A DNA stretch of 64,000 nucleotides from Rhodospirillales bacterium. Its GTDB lineage: Bacteria; Pseudomonadota; Alphaproteobacteria; Rhodospirillales; Defluviicoccaceae. The first letter of the stretch is position 1. Every line of letters begins with the position of its first letter. The translations under genes were made by a program, and so were the position numbers. The notes below the pieces were generated by a model. The model saw only the letters and a list, made by a program, of their open reading frames with translations. It was not told the DNA's origin and made no database searches. Of this stretch, positions 16,781 through 26,332 are shown piece by piece. The DNA is taken from assembly GCA_016710335.1 (NCBI GenBank), contig JADJXQ010000025.1, positions 62,001 to 126,000 on the forward strand, read 5' to 3'.

Positions 16781-17623
16781 TCACCGCCAGCCCAGAAGCC
16801 AGCGCAGCCAGGCCGATCCATAGCAGCGGTGGCGTTCGCCCGGTTCCAGTTCGACGCGCTCGCTGAGCGGATCCTGGTGGCGAAGGCGCCGTGCCAGCTT
16901 GCGCGCCCGGCACAGCGCGATGGCGCTGTGCAGGCGCGGCCCGCGGGTCTTGAAATGCCACGGCAGCAGCGCCGCCTCGCTCAGCAGGTGATCGACCCCG
17001 TCGAGCAGACGATCGAGCACGGCGCGGGTCTGGCCCTTGGCCGTCGGCGCCCGCAGGTGCACGACGCTGATCGCCGCATCATCGACGAACTGCTTCGGAA
17101 TTCCGAAGGCGTGGATGGGCTTGGCCGGGTTGCGGCAATCGCGCATCCGCTTCAGAATCCACAGCGCTGCGCACATCTGGTCAAGCGCCGACTTGCACTC
17201 CTTGGTGTTTTCGCCGGCGACGCTCAGGAGGTGGAGGCCGACCGGCGACGCCGCCTTGCGGCAGTGGGCGCGGAGATCCCCCCAGGAATGGAGGTCGGCG
17301 CCCGCCACCAGATCGCGGAGCGCCGCGAGCACCTGATCGAGCGGCTCCGCGGGCGCCCGGAAGCGGTCGAGACTGGCGCGGAGATCGTCCACGGCGTCCC
17401 GCGCATCCCCCGACCACGCCACGTCCACCGGGTGGCCGGAGAGCCGCGCCCGCAGACCGTCGATCCGCTCCAGCCGCTGTCTGCGGCTGAGCCACGTGCT
17501 GTCAGCCAGTTCTTCGCCGACGCGCACAAACCGCCCGACCGCGTCGACGTGGGCGCGAAGCGACTTCGGATACACCGATGGCAACAGCGAAAAATCGCCG
17601 CCCCCGCCCGGCTTGACGGTCAT
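16781..17623 (-). CDS. Degenerate squalene/phytoene synthase-like protein (HpnC-like)
   Basis: 280 residues with the layout of trans-isoprenyl diphosphate synthases of the HpnC type (starting SVYPKSLRAHVDAVGRFVRV). The first Asp-rich motif is reduced to GEELADS. The second region reads ILKRMRDCRNPAKPI rather than an intact DxxxD. The Mg-diphosphate site therefore looks incomplete and catalysis is doubtful. The gene is divergent from another protein of the same fold at 17781. The start is uncertain: ATG 17659 and a frame to 17704 are also open. Either a diverged hopanoid-pathway enzyme or a non-catalytic paralogue. Confidence 0.6.
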   Translation of the reverse strand: MTVKPGGGGDFSLLPSVYPKSLRAHVDAVGRFVRVGEELADSTWLSRRQRLERIDGLRARLSGHPVDVAWSGDARDAVDDLRASLDRFRAPAEPLDQVLAALRDLVAGADLHSWGDLRAHCRKAASPVGLHLLSVAGENTKECKSALDQMCAALWILKRMRDCRNPAKPIHAFGIPKQFVDDAAISVVHLRAPTAKGQTRAVLDRLLDGVDHLLSEAALLPWHFKTRGPRLHSAIALCRARKLARRLRHQDPLSERVELEPGERHRCYGSAWLRWLLGWR

Positions 17624-17780
17624 GATCGCGGAAATGGCTCGAATGGCTGGAATTCTCATCGCCCCCGGAGGTGGTTGCGTCCCATATAGCGCAGGACACA
17701 CCAAGGCGGTGCGCTAAAGTGGCGCGCCCGGATGGCAAACCGGCCACATTCGAGGCTCGCTGAAGGGAGCGGGCGAGGAA

Positions 17781-18641
17781 ATGCCGCAGATCTCCTATGT
17801 GGCGGAGCAGGTGCGACGTCACGACAACGACCGCTTCATCTGTTCGCTGTTCGCCGCGCCTGCAGCGCGGACGGGGCTGCACGCCGTCCACGCCTTCAAC
17901 ATCGAGGTGGCGCGCACCCGCGAGCTGGTCCGAGAGCCCGTTCTCGGATTGATGCGGCTGCAATGGTGGCGCGACGCGATCGCCGCTATTGCCGCCGGCC
18001 GGCCGCCCGACCATCCGGTCGCCGCTCCTCTCGCGGATGCCATGGCCCGTTTCGATCTGGATCGCGAAGACTTCGCGCGGCTGCTGGACACGCGCGCGCT
18101 TGATTTCGAGGACGAGCCTCTTGCGGACATGACGGCGCTGGTCGCCTACGCCGACGGCACCTCGGCGACGCTTGCGCATCTCTCCCTCCAGGTGGTCGGG
18201 GTCGATAGCGCCGCTGATCCGGCCGCCGCAGAGGCGGCACGCGCTGCGGCGCGGGATGTGGCCGTCGCCTGGTCGCTGGTCGGGCTGGTCCGCGCCGTGC
18301 CGTTTCATGCCCGGGCGCGGCGCTGCTACCTGCCGGCGGCGGTGTGCCGTGATGCCGGGCTGGATGTGGCGACGTTGTTCGACCGCGGCCCGACGCGTGG
18401 ACTGCCGGCCGCCGCGGAGGCGGTGGCGACGGTCGCACGCCAGTACCTGCAAGCGGCCCGTGGCAGGATGGATCTTGTACCGAAGGCGGCTTTGCCGGTC
18501 CTGTTGCCCGCAACCATCGCCGACCTCTATCTGCAACGCCTGCAAGCGGCCGGCTTCGACCCTTTCGCGCCGCTTGTCCAGCACGCCGGCGCGGGCCGCC
18601 TGCTTCGCGCCGCCTTCGCCGCGCTGCGCGGCCGCTATTGA
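17781..18641 (+). CDS. NDUFAF6-like squalene/phytoene synthase family protein
   Basis: 286 residues. AFNIEVARTRELVREP followed by GLMRLQWWRDAI matches the NDUFAF6 branch, whose mitochondrial members are complex I assembly factors. GLVRAVPFHARARRCYLP is also characteristic. True synthases have DDxxD motifs, which are absent here. The ATG follows GGGAGCGGGCGAGGAA. Together with the Mth938/NDUFAF3-like gene at 14734 it suggests a respiratory assembly role, inferred from homology only. Confidence 0.78.
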   Translation: MPQISYVAEQVRRHDNDRFICSLFAAPAARTGLHAVHAFNIEVARTRELVREPVLGLMRLQWWRDAIAAIAAGRPPDHPVAAPLADAMARFDLDREDFARLLDTRALDFEDEPLADMTALVAYADGTSATLAHLSLQVVGVDSAADPAAAEAARAAARDVAVAWSLVGLVRAVPFHARARRCYLPAAVCRDAGLDVATLFDRGPTRGLPAAAEAVATVARQYLQAARGRMDLVPKAALPVLLPATIADLYLQRLQAAGFDPFAPLVQHAGAGRLLRAAFAALRGRY

Positions 18642-18646
18642 ACGAC

Positions 18647-19726
18647 TCAAACGGACATACGTGACGCAGGCCCGTCCGGAAAGGTTTTCTTCATGACGGT
18701 CAGGATGGCGGCAGAGATCGGGGACGCGAAGGCGACCCCGAGGATCCCGAAGAATACGCCGAACAGCAGCTGGACGATGAGGACCGCTGCCGGCGGGAAG
18801 CTGATTGCGCGTTGCACGAACTGCGGGGTGATCACATAGCTCTCCGCCGTCTGGACGGCGACGTACAGCGCCAGCACATATAGGCCCATCGTCGGACTCT
18901 GGGCCAATCCGATCAGCAGCGCGGGAATCGCCGATACGATCGGACCGAGGTACGGTACGAAAGAACACAGCGCCGCGACGATTCCGAGCGCAATGAAGAG
19001 GGGCATGCCGATCAACCACAGCCCCAACCCGGTGAGCACCCCGACCGTCGCCATCGACATCATGCGGGCGAAAAACCACCATCTCAGCGTCGCGGCCACG
19101 GCGCCGAGCAGATCGCCGACCTGATCGCGGCGTGCAGGTGGCGTGATCCAGAGCAACCCGGCCGTGTATCCGCTCGGGGCGAGGGCCGTATACAACCCAA
19201 TGAACGCAATCACGACCAAGCCGCCGACGACGGACAACGCCGCGCCTGCCGCGCTCATCAGCCCGCCTGCCGCCGCGCCGAGTTGATCGGCGATCGACGA
19301 GGGAGTCAGTCCCGACATGACGCTGCTGAGGAAGCTTTGCTCTAGGCGCTGGCGTATGCTGTCCCAGGAAGAACGAAGCTGCTCCTCCAGTTGCGTCAAC
19401 TGATCGCCCACGTGGGGACCGATCCACCAGCCCGCCAAGCCGATCACCACAACGACGCCGGCGCAGATGATCGCGAGGGACCACGTAGACGGGATTCCCA
19501 TGCGTCGGCTGAGCCAACTTCCCGCCCCGTGCAGCACTGTCCCGGCCAGAATGCCGGCGAAGATGAGAATGATCGTCGGCCCGGCCCATGACAGCAGCAG
19601 GAGGGCGAGGGTGATGCCGATCGCGGCCCACAGGGTGATGTTGATCCGCCGCAGGCGCCAGTCGGCGCGCATGGGCTCGGCATCGCTTTGGGATTGATTG
19701 CCGACGCCGGCGTCGCTGTCGTTCAT
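18647..19726 (-). CDS. AI-2E family transporter (PerM/YdiK type)
   Basis: Integral membrane permease of the PF01594 family, 359 residues with about eight transmembrane helices. The amphipathic segment after the third helix (QLTQLEEQLRSSWDSIRQRL) and GLWLIGMPLFIALGIVAALC are typical. The family includes TqsA and transporters of quite different substrates, so autoinducer transport should not be assumed. The ATG at 19726 has AGAGG nine bases upstream; longer frames to 19921 exist. The end nearly abuts the NDUFAF6-like gene. Confidence 0.88.
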   Translation of the reverse strand: MNDSDAGVGNQSQSDAEPMRADWRLRRINITLWAAIGITLALLLLSWAGPTIILIFAGILAGTVLHGAGSWLSRRMGIPSTWSLAIICAGVVVVIGLAGWWIGPHVGDQLTQLEEQLRSSWDSIRQRLEQSFLSSVMSGLTPSSIADQLGAAAGGLMSAAGAALSVVGGLVVIAFIGLYTALAPSGYTAGLLWITPPARRDQVGDLLGAVAATLRWWFFARMMSMATVGVLTGLGLWLIGMPLFIALGIVAALCSFVPYLGPIVSAIPALLIGLAQSPTMGLYVLALYVAVQTAESYVITPQFVQRAISFPPAAVLIVQLLFGVFFGILGVAFASPISAAILTVMKKTFPDGPASRMSV

Positions 19727-20026
19727 TTGAACGGGCCTCTCCAAGCTCACGCCGAAACCATCGACCTCATCTGAAACAGCGCCCGCACGCATCAGGTTCC
19801 GCTCGGAGGCGTTTTGCGTGCCGGGCCACCTGGTCCACGCGCCGGATCGCGCGCGCCTTCCCGGCCCCCTCTGATGGCTGGAAGGGGAGGGCGTACAATG
19901 CGACGAAAAAAAGGCACGCATCCATTGCGGGAAATCCTCCGATGACGTATAGTCGCATGAGTGGCATCAAGCCGATGGCCACACCAGAACACCACGACGG
20001 TGCCGCAGGTCGGCGAGGGAGAGTTG
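19727..20026. other. Divergent intergenic region, nothing recognised
   Basis: 300 bases between the starts of the AI-2E permease and the GT2 gene, presumably holding both promoters. Short ORFs are present on both strands but none has a convincing ribosome binding site or family resemblance. Confidence 0.5.
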
Positions 20027-21007
20027 ATGGAGGATGCGACGGTGAAGGATCGGGCGCTGGTCAGCGTCGTCATCCCGACCTACAATTCGGCTCTGACCGT
20101 GGAACGGGCTTTGCGTTCCGTTGCGGCGCAGACGTACCGGCCGATCGAGGTAATCGTCGTTGATGACGCCAGTCAGGACGATACCCTCTGTGTTGTTTCC
20201 AAGTGCGCAGCCCCGTGGCTTCGCGCGGTCAGGCGCGACGTCAACGGCGGCGCATCTGCTGCAAGAAATCTCGGTGTTCAGGAAGCCCATGGGACATACG
20301 TCGCGTTTCTGGACTCCGACGACGAGTGGTCACCGACAAAGCTGGAACAGCAGGTGGCCATCATGGAACAATATCCGGCCAGCAGCATCGTAGCCTGCAA
20401 TGCCGCCATCATCCGACACGAACGGTCGCCGCTCGACGCAGGCCATGCGAAGCGCGATCTCTTCAAAGGATCGATGCCGACGACCGGTGTCTACACCTGG
20501 GATCAAATGCTTGTTCGCAGCCTGGTTCACACGTCGTGCACGCTCATTCGCCGCAAGGACATCCTTGCGGCAGGCGGGTTCGATACCCGCTTGACGGTCG
20601 CCGAGGACTGGGACTTGTGGTTGAAGCTGGCGCGTCACGGCGATATTCGTCTCATAAAGGACCGGCTGAGCACCCTGCACGACGTCCCGCAAAGCTTGAT
20701 GAAACGCAACCGGTCTCTCCGCTACAAGTGCAGACTTGCAGTGCTGAGGTCGCGTCTCGCCGATGACCCTTCGCGTCTTGACGGCCGCAGCAAACGCGCC
20801 ATTACGGCGGTTCACTGCGAGACGTGCAGCCACAACGCCTTCGTCGAAGGACGCCCGCTCGAGGCGATCAAGATTTTGATGCACGCAGTGATACTAGCCC
20901 GCTCGCCACATCCCCTTCTGCGCAAGTTGAACAAAGCGATGGGCCGGGTTCTCGCCAAGATGTACAAAGTGCATGATGATCAATCCCATTCCACGACAAC
21001 CCGGTAA
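20027..21007 (+). CDS. Glycosyltransferase family 2
   Basis: Cytoplasmic GT-A glycosyltransferase, 326 residues. SVVIPTYNSALTVERALRSV is the N-terminal nucleotide-sugar site, VIVVDDASQDDT follows, and AFLDSDDEW holds the metal-binding DxD. VAEDWDLWLKLA is the usual acceptor-side block. There is no membrane helix. The start at 20027 is chosen for GCGAGGGAGAG just upstream; an ATG at 19961 would add 22 residues. It precedes a flippase and a membrane GT, suggesting glycan assembly. Donor and acceptor are unknown. Confidence 0.88.
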   Translation: MEDATVKDRALVSVVIPTYNSALTVERALRSVAAQTYRPIEVIVVDDASQDDTLCVVSKCAAPWLRAVRRDVNGGASAARNLGVQEAHGTYVAFLDSDDEWSPTKLEQQVAIMEQYPASSIVACNAAIIRHERSPLDAGHAKRDLFKGSMPTTGVYTWDQMLVRSLVHTSCTLIRRKDILAAGGFDTRLTVAEDWDLWLKLARHGDIRLIKDRLSTLHDVPQSLMKRNRSLRYKCRLAVLRSRLADDPSRLDGRSKRAITAVHCETCSHNAFVEGRPLEAIKILMHAVILARSPHPLLRKLNKAMGRVLAKMYKVHDDQSHSTTTR

Positions 21008-21045
21008 CGCTCGCTGGCTACGTTCCAAGCCATTCTAAGATTGCC

Positions 21046-22497
21046 GTGATGAGCCTGAAGAAACAAACCATCACCGGATTCCTCTGGGTAGCATCGACCA
21101 GGATGGCATCACGGGCCGTAACCATTACGGCGACGATAGTCTTGGCACGGCTGTTGAGCACGGACGACTTTGGGCTGCTTGCGACCGCGCTCATTTTCCT
21201 GGCATTTTCGGAAATCGTCGGGGAACTAGGTGTAACGACGGCGATCATACAAAAAAAAGAACTCAGCAAATTAGATCTTGATACGATATTCATATTTTCA
21301 ATAGTGCTTAGTTTATCTACATTCGGCGCTCTTTTCTTTATTTCTCCAATAATATCAGCATTTCTTGACGCTCCGGCGCTTTCATCGGTGATTCAACTTG
21401 CCGCCCTTTCAGTCATTTTTACGGGCATCCGGGCTGTCTCGGTCGGTCTGCTGACGAAAGAAATGCTTTTCAAAAAGCGATCTTCCGTCGATTTCTTCTC
21501 GATCGTTTCTGGAGGCGTCTTGGCGATCTCTCTTGCCTACAGCGGCTTCGGGGTGTGGAGCCTGGTGTGGGGGCGGATCCTTCAAAGTTCTCTGGGAGCA
21601 GGTTTGGCATTCTACCACACGCCGTGGAAGCCGTCGTTCCGATTCTCATTCTCAAGTCTGAAGTCCATGATGAATTTCAGTCTGCCCAACTTTGGCTCTC
21701 AGATCCTTTACTTTCTGTCAGAAAAATCCGGACCTTTCATCATCGCTAAAATGCTTGGCGTAAACCTTCTCGGGTACTACACAATAGCAATGAACACATC
21801 CTACGGTCCTATGCACCAGTTAGTAAACACAATATATCAAGTATGTTTCCCAATGTTTTGCAAGCTGGAACAAAAAAGCACGCCTCTTGACCGGGCATTC
21901 TGCAAGGTTTCGTTTATCGTAGCATTCTTCGTTGTACCATCTATGGTTGGTTTGATTATAGTTGCTGACGATTTCATACGTGTCGTACTGACGCCCAAAT
22001 GGTTGCCGAGTCTCTTCGTTCTGAGGGTTTTTTGTGTCCTCACCATCATTACGTCACTGAGCGCCGCCATTCCCCATGTTTTGCTGGCCCGACATAAGCA
22101 GTACGCGATGCTGCGGTTCGATATGGTCTGCGCGGTTGTCTTTCCGGCCGCCGCCCTGGTGGCTGTCGCATACGGCATCGACGGCGTTGCCGTGGCTTTC
22201 CTCGTGGTGCGGTCGATGATGGTCGCTTATCTTTACCGGCTTGGTCTGTTTGAGCTGAAACTCAGCGTCAAAGACTATTTGTGGAGCCTGGAGCCGGCCA
22301 TTACAGGAACTGCATTCATGGCGATGTTTGTCATCGCCTTCCAACACAGCATCGCCTTGGTAGCAGAACCCAGCGTGACCGTAGGGCTTTTTGGCAGTTG
22401 CGCTGCCGGCCTTTTGTCCTACGTCGCTTTTGTTTATTTTTGCCGTCCGGCCGCTGTTCGCGAATTCCGGTCTATCGCGCAGAACATGCGTGCCTGA
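21046..22497 (+). CDS. Polysaccharide flippase, Wzx/PST family
   Basis: Polytopic membrane protein, 483 residues with about 12-14 helices, of the oligosaccharide flippase family. LKKQTITGFLWVASTRMASR at the N-terminus and VLARLLSTDDFGLLATALIF are typical of the WzxC-like group. It probably moves a lipid-linked sugar unit across the inner membrane. The stretch from about 21245 to 22010 is visibly AT-rich and uses ATA, TTA and AAA codons avoided by its neighbours, a mark of recent acquisition. The start may be GTG 21046 or ATG 21049. Confidence 0.88.
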   Translation: MMSLKKQTITGFLWVASTRMASRAVTITATIVLARLLSTDDFGLLATALIFLAFSEIVGELGVTTAIIQKKELSKLDLDTIFIFSIVLSLSTFGALFFISPIISAFLDAPALSSVIQLAALSVIFTGIRAVSVGLLTKEMLFKKRSSVDFFSIVSGGVLAISLAYSGFGVWSLVWGRILQSSLGAGLAFYHTPWKPSFRFSFSSLKSMMNFSLPNFGSQILYFLSEKSGPFIIAKMLGVNLLGYYTIAMNTSYGPMHQLVNTIYQVCFPMFCKLEQKSTPLDRAFCKVSFIVAFFVVPSMVGLIIVADDFIRVVLTPKWLPSLFVLRVFCVLTIITSLSAAIPHVLLARHKQYAMLRFDMVCAVVFPAAALVAVAYGIDGVAVAFLVVRSMMVAYLYRLGLFELKLSVKDYLWSLEPAITGTAFMAMFVIAFQHSIALVAEPSVTVGLFGSCAAGLLSYVAFVYFCRPAAVREFRSIAQNMRA

Positions 22498-22663
22498 TCT
22501 AAACCTTATCTGGTAGAACGCTCTCCTGATGGCCCTCCGCCGAGCACCGATTCCGGTCTGATCTCGAATCCATCAACGCACTTGCGACGAGTGTCCTGAA
22601 TTGTCCAGACATCCGCCAGCGCAGTCTTCGCGCCCTCACGCCGTTGACGACCGGACGCCCGCA

Positions 22664-24343
22664 ATGCGGGATGTCGTGACGTCTCGATGGTTCGCAGTCC
22701 TGATGCTGCTCGCCGTTGCGGTGACTCTGCGGTCGATGCCGCTATGGGAGGTCGCGCGCTTCGATGAGCTTTACCACGTCCTGGCGGCGGAAGGCTGGCT
22801 TGCGACGAAGGAGTTCCGAATAGGCGACGGGATCTACGACCGCGGTTCCGTGTTTACGTTGCTCACCGCGTTGTCCTTCAAGCTGTTCGGCGTGAGCCTT
22901 GAAGCCGCGCGTTTGCCATCGATCATTGCGGGTGCGGCGCTTGTCCCGCTGGTGTTCTTGTGGACGTCGCGCGTCGCCGGAAACGGAGCCGCTTGGTTCG
23001 CAGCGGGCCTGCTGTGCATCGACCCGACCGCCATAGCCATCTCGCATTTTGCGCGCTTCTACGCTCTGCAAGGCTTGTTGGTGTGGCTGGCGGCAATCGG
23101 GACGTATCGCCTGTTCACGACACGGAACTCCGCGTTCTCCTTCGTCGGGATCGCAGTGGGCAGTGCAGCGTGTTTTCTGGTTGCGCTGGATCTCCAGGTG
23201 ACGTCACTGACGGGCCTTGCCGGAATGCTGGCGTGGGTTGGTGCGATGTTCGTGCTTCCATGGCTGTGGTCCCGGCCTGTTCCGGAGCGGCTGAAGTGGC
23301 TTGGCGCCGGCGCCACCGTCGCCATCATCGGCGGCTTCGCCGTGATCTATAGCGGCATGGCCGCTCGGCTGTTGGATGTTTATACGGGTGCGGAGCTGTG
23401 GACGGCGGGACAGAAAGGGATCTTCTGGTTCTATCACTGGCTGTTCCTGAAGGATTACCCTCTGCTCTGGTCTTTGGCGCCGGTGGCGATGATCGTTTCC
23501 CTGGCCGTGCGACCTTTGCCAAGTTCCTTCTGCATATCGATTTTCCTGGCCAGCGTGCTCATCCTGTCTTTTGGTGGCAGCAAAGGTCTTCGGTTCGTAT
23601 ACTTTACGTTACCGTTCTTTTTCGTGTTCCTGGGTATTGCTGTCCAGGCGGTGCTTCCCTCGTTACTCAAGTACCTTCGAACCATCTTCGCAGCGGCATG
23701 CTCAGGCATTCACCTGCGGTTGTCGGAGCGCGTGGTCGCCGTCCTTCCTGGGGCGTTGCTGGCCATCGTTGTTGTTGCGACGCCTCCCGTGTCGATGACG
23801 TTGGCGATGATCTCAGGATTGGTGGATGCCCCGATGACCATCAAGGAGCGGTGGCCGGAGGCAGCAAGCAAACTAGAACCGTGGCTTCGGAACGAACCCT
23901 TCATCCTGGCCGGAAGCGAACTCCACGTGTTGCACTACCTGGGGCGCTTTGACATCGCCCTGAGCAAGAGCAGGCTGGGCGAACTGGAAGATCCAAGTGA
24001 GTTCAGTCGCGATCATCGAACCGGGCAACCGGTAATCAGCACGGCGGCCTCTCTGGAACGAATATTGGATTGCGTTTCGGAGGGTTTGATCGTCTCTACT
24101 GAAAGCTACTGGGGTCGCGGTTATGAAATTGACGAGTCGATGGCGAACCTGATCGAGCGTCGCACCGTGCGGCTCGATGCGCCCAGCGGGATCAGGGCGT
24201 ATCATTGGAAAAGCGATGCCCGAGGTTCGGACGCGTCGTGCGAGCGTGTTTCGGGCCTGCTGCAGCGAGAATCGCAGGCGCTCCGGCCCGGCGGCACGGG
24301 AGACGCCGGCGAACGGGGCGTGAGCGCCGCCCGAGGCGATTAG
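22664..24343 (+). CDS. GT-C membrane glycosyltransferase (family 39/ArnT-like)
   Basis: 559 residues with about ten transmembrane helices. WEVARFDELYHVLAAEGWL follows the first helix and holds the Asp-Glu of the first periplasmic loop typical of PMT/ArnT enzymes, which transfer sugars from polyprenyl phosphate carriers. RLPSIIAGAALVPLVFLW is the second family block. A soluble C-terminal domain starts near residue 400. The frame is open to a TTG at 22601; neither start has a good ribosome binding site. Confidence 0.75.
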   Translation: MRDVVTSRWFAVLMLLAVAVTLRSMPLWEVARFDELYHVLAAEGWLATKEFRIGDGIYDRGSVFTLLTALSFKLFGVSLEAARLPSIIAGAALVPLVFLWTSRVAGNGAAWFAAGLLCIDPTAIAISHFARFYALQGLLVWLAAIGTYRLFTTRNSAFSFVGIAVGSAACFLVALDLQVTSLTGLAGMLAWVGAMFVLPWLWSRPVPERLKWLGAGATVAIIGGFAVIYSGMAARLLDVYTGAELWTAGQKGIFWFYHWLFLKDYPLLWSLAPVAMIVSLAVRPLPSSFCISIFLASVLILSFGGSKGLRFVYFTLPFFFVFLGIAVQAVLPSLLKYLRTIFAAACSGIHLRLSERVVAVLPGALLAIVVVATPPVSMTLAMISGLVDAPMTIKERWPEAASKLEPWLRNEPFILAGSELHVLHYLGRFDIALSKSRLGELEDPSEFSRDHRTGQPVISTAASLERILDCVSEGLIVSTESYWGRGYEIDESMANLIERRTVRLDAPSGIRAYHWKSDARGSDASCERVSGLLQRESQALRPGGTGDAGERGVSAARGD

Positions 24344-24395
24344 CCGCACCGGGCGTTTGGCGACGCCGGTCAGCATGAGCGGGCGAAGTGGGCCA

Positions 24396-25535
24396 CTAAA
24401 GGTCTGACCGGTAGGGCGACGCCTCGGCGGCGAGCCGCCCTTCTTCCTCCATGGCGGCCCGTTCGCGCATGAGGAAATGGTCGAGGGCATCGCGGAAGCG
24501 GGCGTCGGCGATCCAGTGGGCACTGAAGGTGCGAACGGGCAGGTACCCGCGCTGGATTTTGTGGGGCCCCTGAGCGCCGGCTTCGACCCGTGACAGCCCG
24601 TGCTCGATGGCGAAGTCGATGGCGCGATAGTAGCACACCTCGAAATGCAGGAACTTGGCGGCCTCCGTGCAGCCCCAGTAGCGGCCGTAAAGGGCGTCGG
24701 GCCCACGGATGTTGAGGGCGCCGGCGATCGGCTCGCCACTTCCCAACTCCGCCACCACCATCACCACAGTGTCGCCAATGCGTTCGGCCAACAGCCGGAA
24801 GAAGGCGCGGTTGAGGTAGGCGTGGCCCCATTTGCGCGCGTGGGTGTTGCGGTAGAACCGATAGAACGCGTCCCAGTGCCGGGGCTCGATCTGCCCGCCG
24901 ACCACTGTGCGGATGCGGATGTCCTGGTCGGCGACGGCGCGTCGCTCCTTGCGGATTGCCTTGCGTTTGCGGGACGACAGCGCGGCGAGGAAGTCGTCGA
25001 AGCTTTGGTAGCCGCGGTTGAGCCAGTGGTACTGCTCGCCGACCCGCAGCAGAAAGCCCCGCGCGCCGAGCCGGCGCCATTCACACTCCTCGGCAAACGT
25101 GACGTGCGCTGACGACAGGTCGAGGCGCCCGACCAGTTGGACCATTGCGCCGGCCAGCGCGTCAGCGGTGGCTGCCGGAGCGCCCGGCTGCAGCAGCAGC
25201 CGCGGGCCCGGTACCGGCGTGAACGGCACGGCTGCTTGCAGCTTGGGATAGTACTGCCCGCCAGCCCGCTGATAAGCATCAGCCCATGCCCAGTCGAACA
25301 CGTATTCGCCATAGGAATGGCTCTTGAGATAAAGCGGTGCGCAGCCGATGAGTACACCGTCGCCGTCGTGGGCCGCCAAGTGCTGCGGCATCCATCCGGT
25401 TTCTGCCGACACGGCGCCCGACTCCTCGAGCGCCGCCAGGAAGGCGTGCCGGACGAAGGGGTTGCGAGTTCCGGCGCAGGCGTCCCACGCCGCGGCGTCG
25501 ACGTCGCCGATCGCCGACAGAATTTTGACGGTCAT
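24396..25535 (-). CDS. DUF482 / GNAT-fold protein (FemAB-like)
   Basis: 379 residues of the PF04339 family, remote relatives of FemAB peptidoglycan aminoacyltransferases. HAFLAALEESGAVSAETGW, KSHSYGEYVFDWAWADAY and GAQGPHKIQRGYLPV are family blocks. Members are often called 'peptidogalycan biosynthesis protein', but activity is not established. The start at 25535 (MTVKILSAIG) is preferred to one 14 codons upstream. It is convergent with the GT-C gene. Confidence 0.83.
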   Translation of the reverse strand: MTVKILSAIGDVDAAAWDACAGTRNPFVRHAFLAALEESGAVSAETGWMPQHLAAHDGDGVLIGCAPLYLKSHSYGEYVFDWAWADAYQRAGGQYYPKLQAAVPFTPVPGPRLLLQPGAPAATADALAGAMVQLVGRLDLSSAHVTFAEECEWRRLGARGFLLRVGEQYHWLNRGYQSFDDFLAALSSRKRKAIRKERRAVADQDIRIRTVVGGQIEPRHWDAFYRFYRNTHARKWGHAYLNRAFFRLLAERIGDTVVMVVAELGSGEPIAGALNIRGPDALYGRYWGCTEAAKFLHFEVCYYRAIDFAIEHGLSRVEAGAQGPHKIQRGYLPVRTFSAHWIADARFRDALDHFLMRERAAMEEEGRLAAEASPYRSDL

Positions 25536-25603
25536 CGACGAACACTTGCCCACGCCGTCAGGCATAAGCGGCCGCACCGGTCATGATCATCGCCGGCCGC
25601 GCG

Positions 25604-26263
25604 TCATTGGATGCTGAAACGTTGGGCTCCGAGTTCCGGCGCCGGTGTTTCCAACCGCATCCGGCGTTGGTGCTCGATCCGGCGTTCCTCCGCGTCCTGA
25701 CGTTCGCGGCGATGGACGAGGTTGCGGCGTTCGCGCTCCAACAGCGTCTCGCGAGATACGTCGCCGAGATCCTCCCGGCGCAACTCGGCCGGCTTCCGCA
25801 TCGTGCGCGAGTCGATCTGATCGAGGGTGCGGTCGATGCTGCCGAGGCGGCCGTCGATGCGGCTCTGCTCAATGGCGAGGCGGCGCGCCAGCGCGGCGTC
25901 GGGCGGCGGATCTTGCCCGCCGAAGTCACCGTCGAACGAAGCGCGCGATCCGCGGCTGTAGCGCCGATGCTGGATGTTCGGGTTGGGCTTGTCATCCTTT
26001 TGTTCGCGGAGTTTCTGCAGGCGCGGATCCGTATTCAGCGCCTCGATGTTGGTCGTGTCGTAGGATTGGCGCCGTTCCGGCCGACTTGCCGTTTCGGCGG
26101 GAAGACGCACGTCGTCAAGCCGCGGATCCACGGTCGGCGCGCCGGTGCAAGCGGAGATTGCGACGCCGGTCACGGCAGCAAGCATCGGGATGATCCCTGC
26201 GACGCGCCCAGGCAATGCACTTCGCCAACCCATGAGGCGCAATGGAAACTTGGTGATCGTCAT
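25604..26263 (-). CDS. Hypothetical lipoprotein with coiled-coil C-terminus
   Basis: 219 residues. The N-terminus has positive charges, a hydrophobic stretch and an ISAC lipobox near residue 39, so a lipid-anchored envelope protein is likely. The rest is hydrophilic and rich in Arg, Asp and Gln, with a heptad-like C-terminal half. I recognise no family. A plus-strand open frame covers the same DNA, but only this strand gives a coherent signal peptide. Confidence 0.55.
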   Translation of the reverse strand: MTITKFPLRLMGWRSALPGRVAGIIPMLAAVTGVAISACTGAPTVDPRLDDVRLPAETASRPERRQSYDTTNIEALNTDPRLQKLREQKDDKPNPNIQHRRYSRGSRASFDGDFGGQDPPPDAALARRLAIEQSRIDGRLGSIDRTLDQIDSRTMRKPAELRREDLGDVSRETLLERERRNLVHRRERQDAEERRIEHQRRMRLETPAPELGAQRFSIQ

Positions 26264-26332
26264 GCGATATACTTAAGGGCGCGGACTGGTCTCCTCAATG
26301 GTCCGCAGCCGTTCCTCGCGGAGGATGCTGCC

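Noticed and set aside
17502..19631. 709-codon minus-strand frame
   Set aside because: Crosses three supported genes in the wrong frame; composition is typical of GC-rich shadow.
18647..19726. Autoinducer-2 exporter as part of a quorum-sensing system
   Set aside because: The AI-2E family name does not imply AI-2 transport, and no luxS is present in the window.
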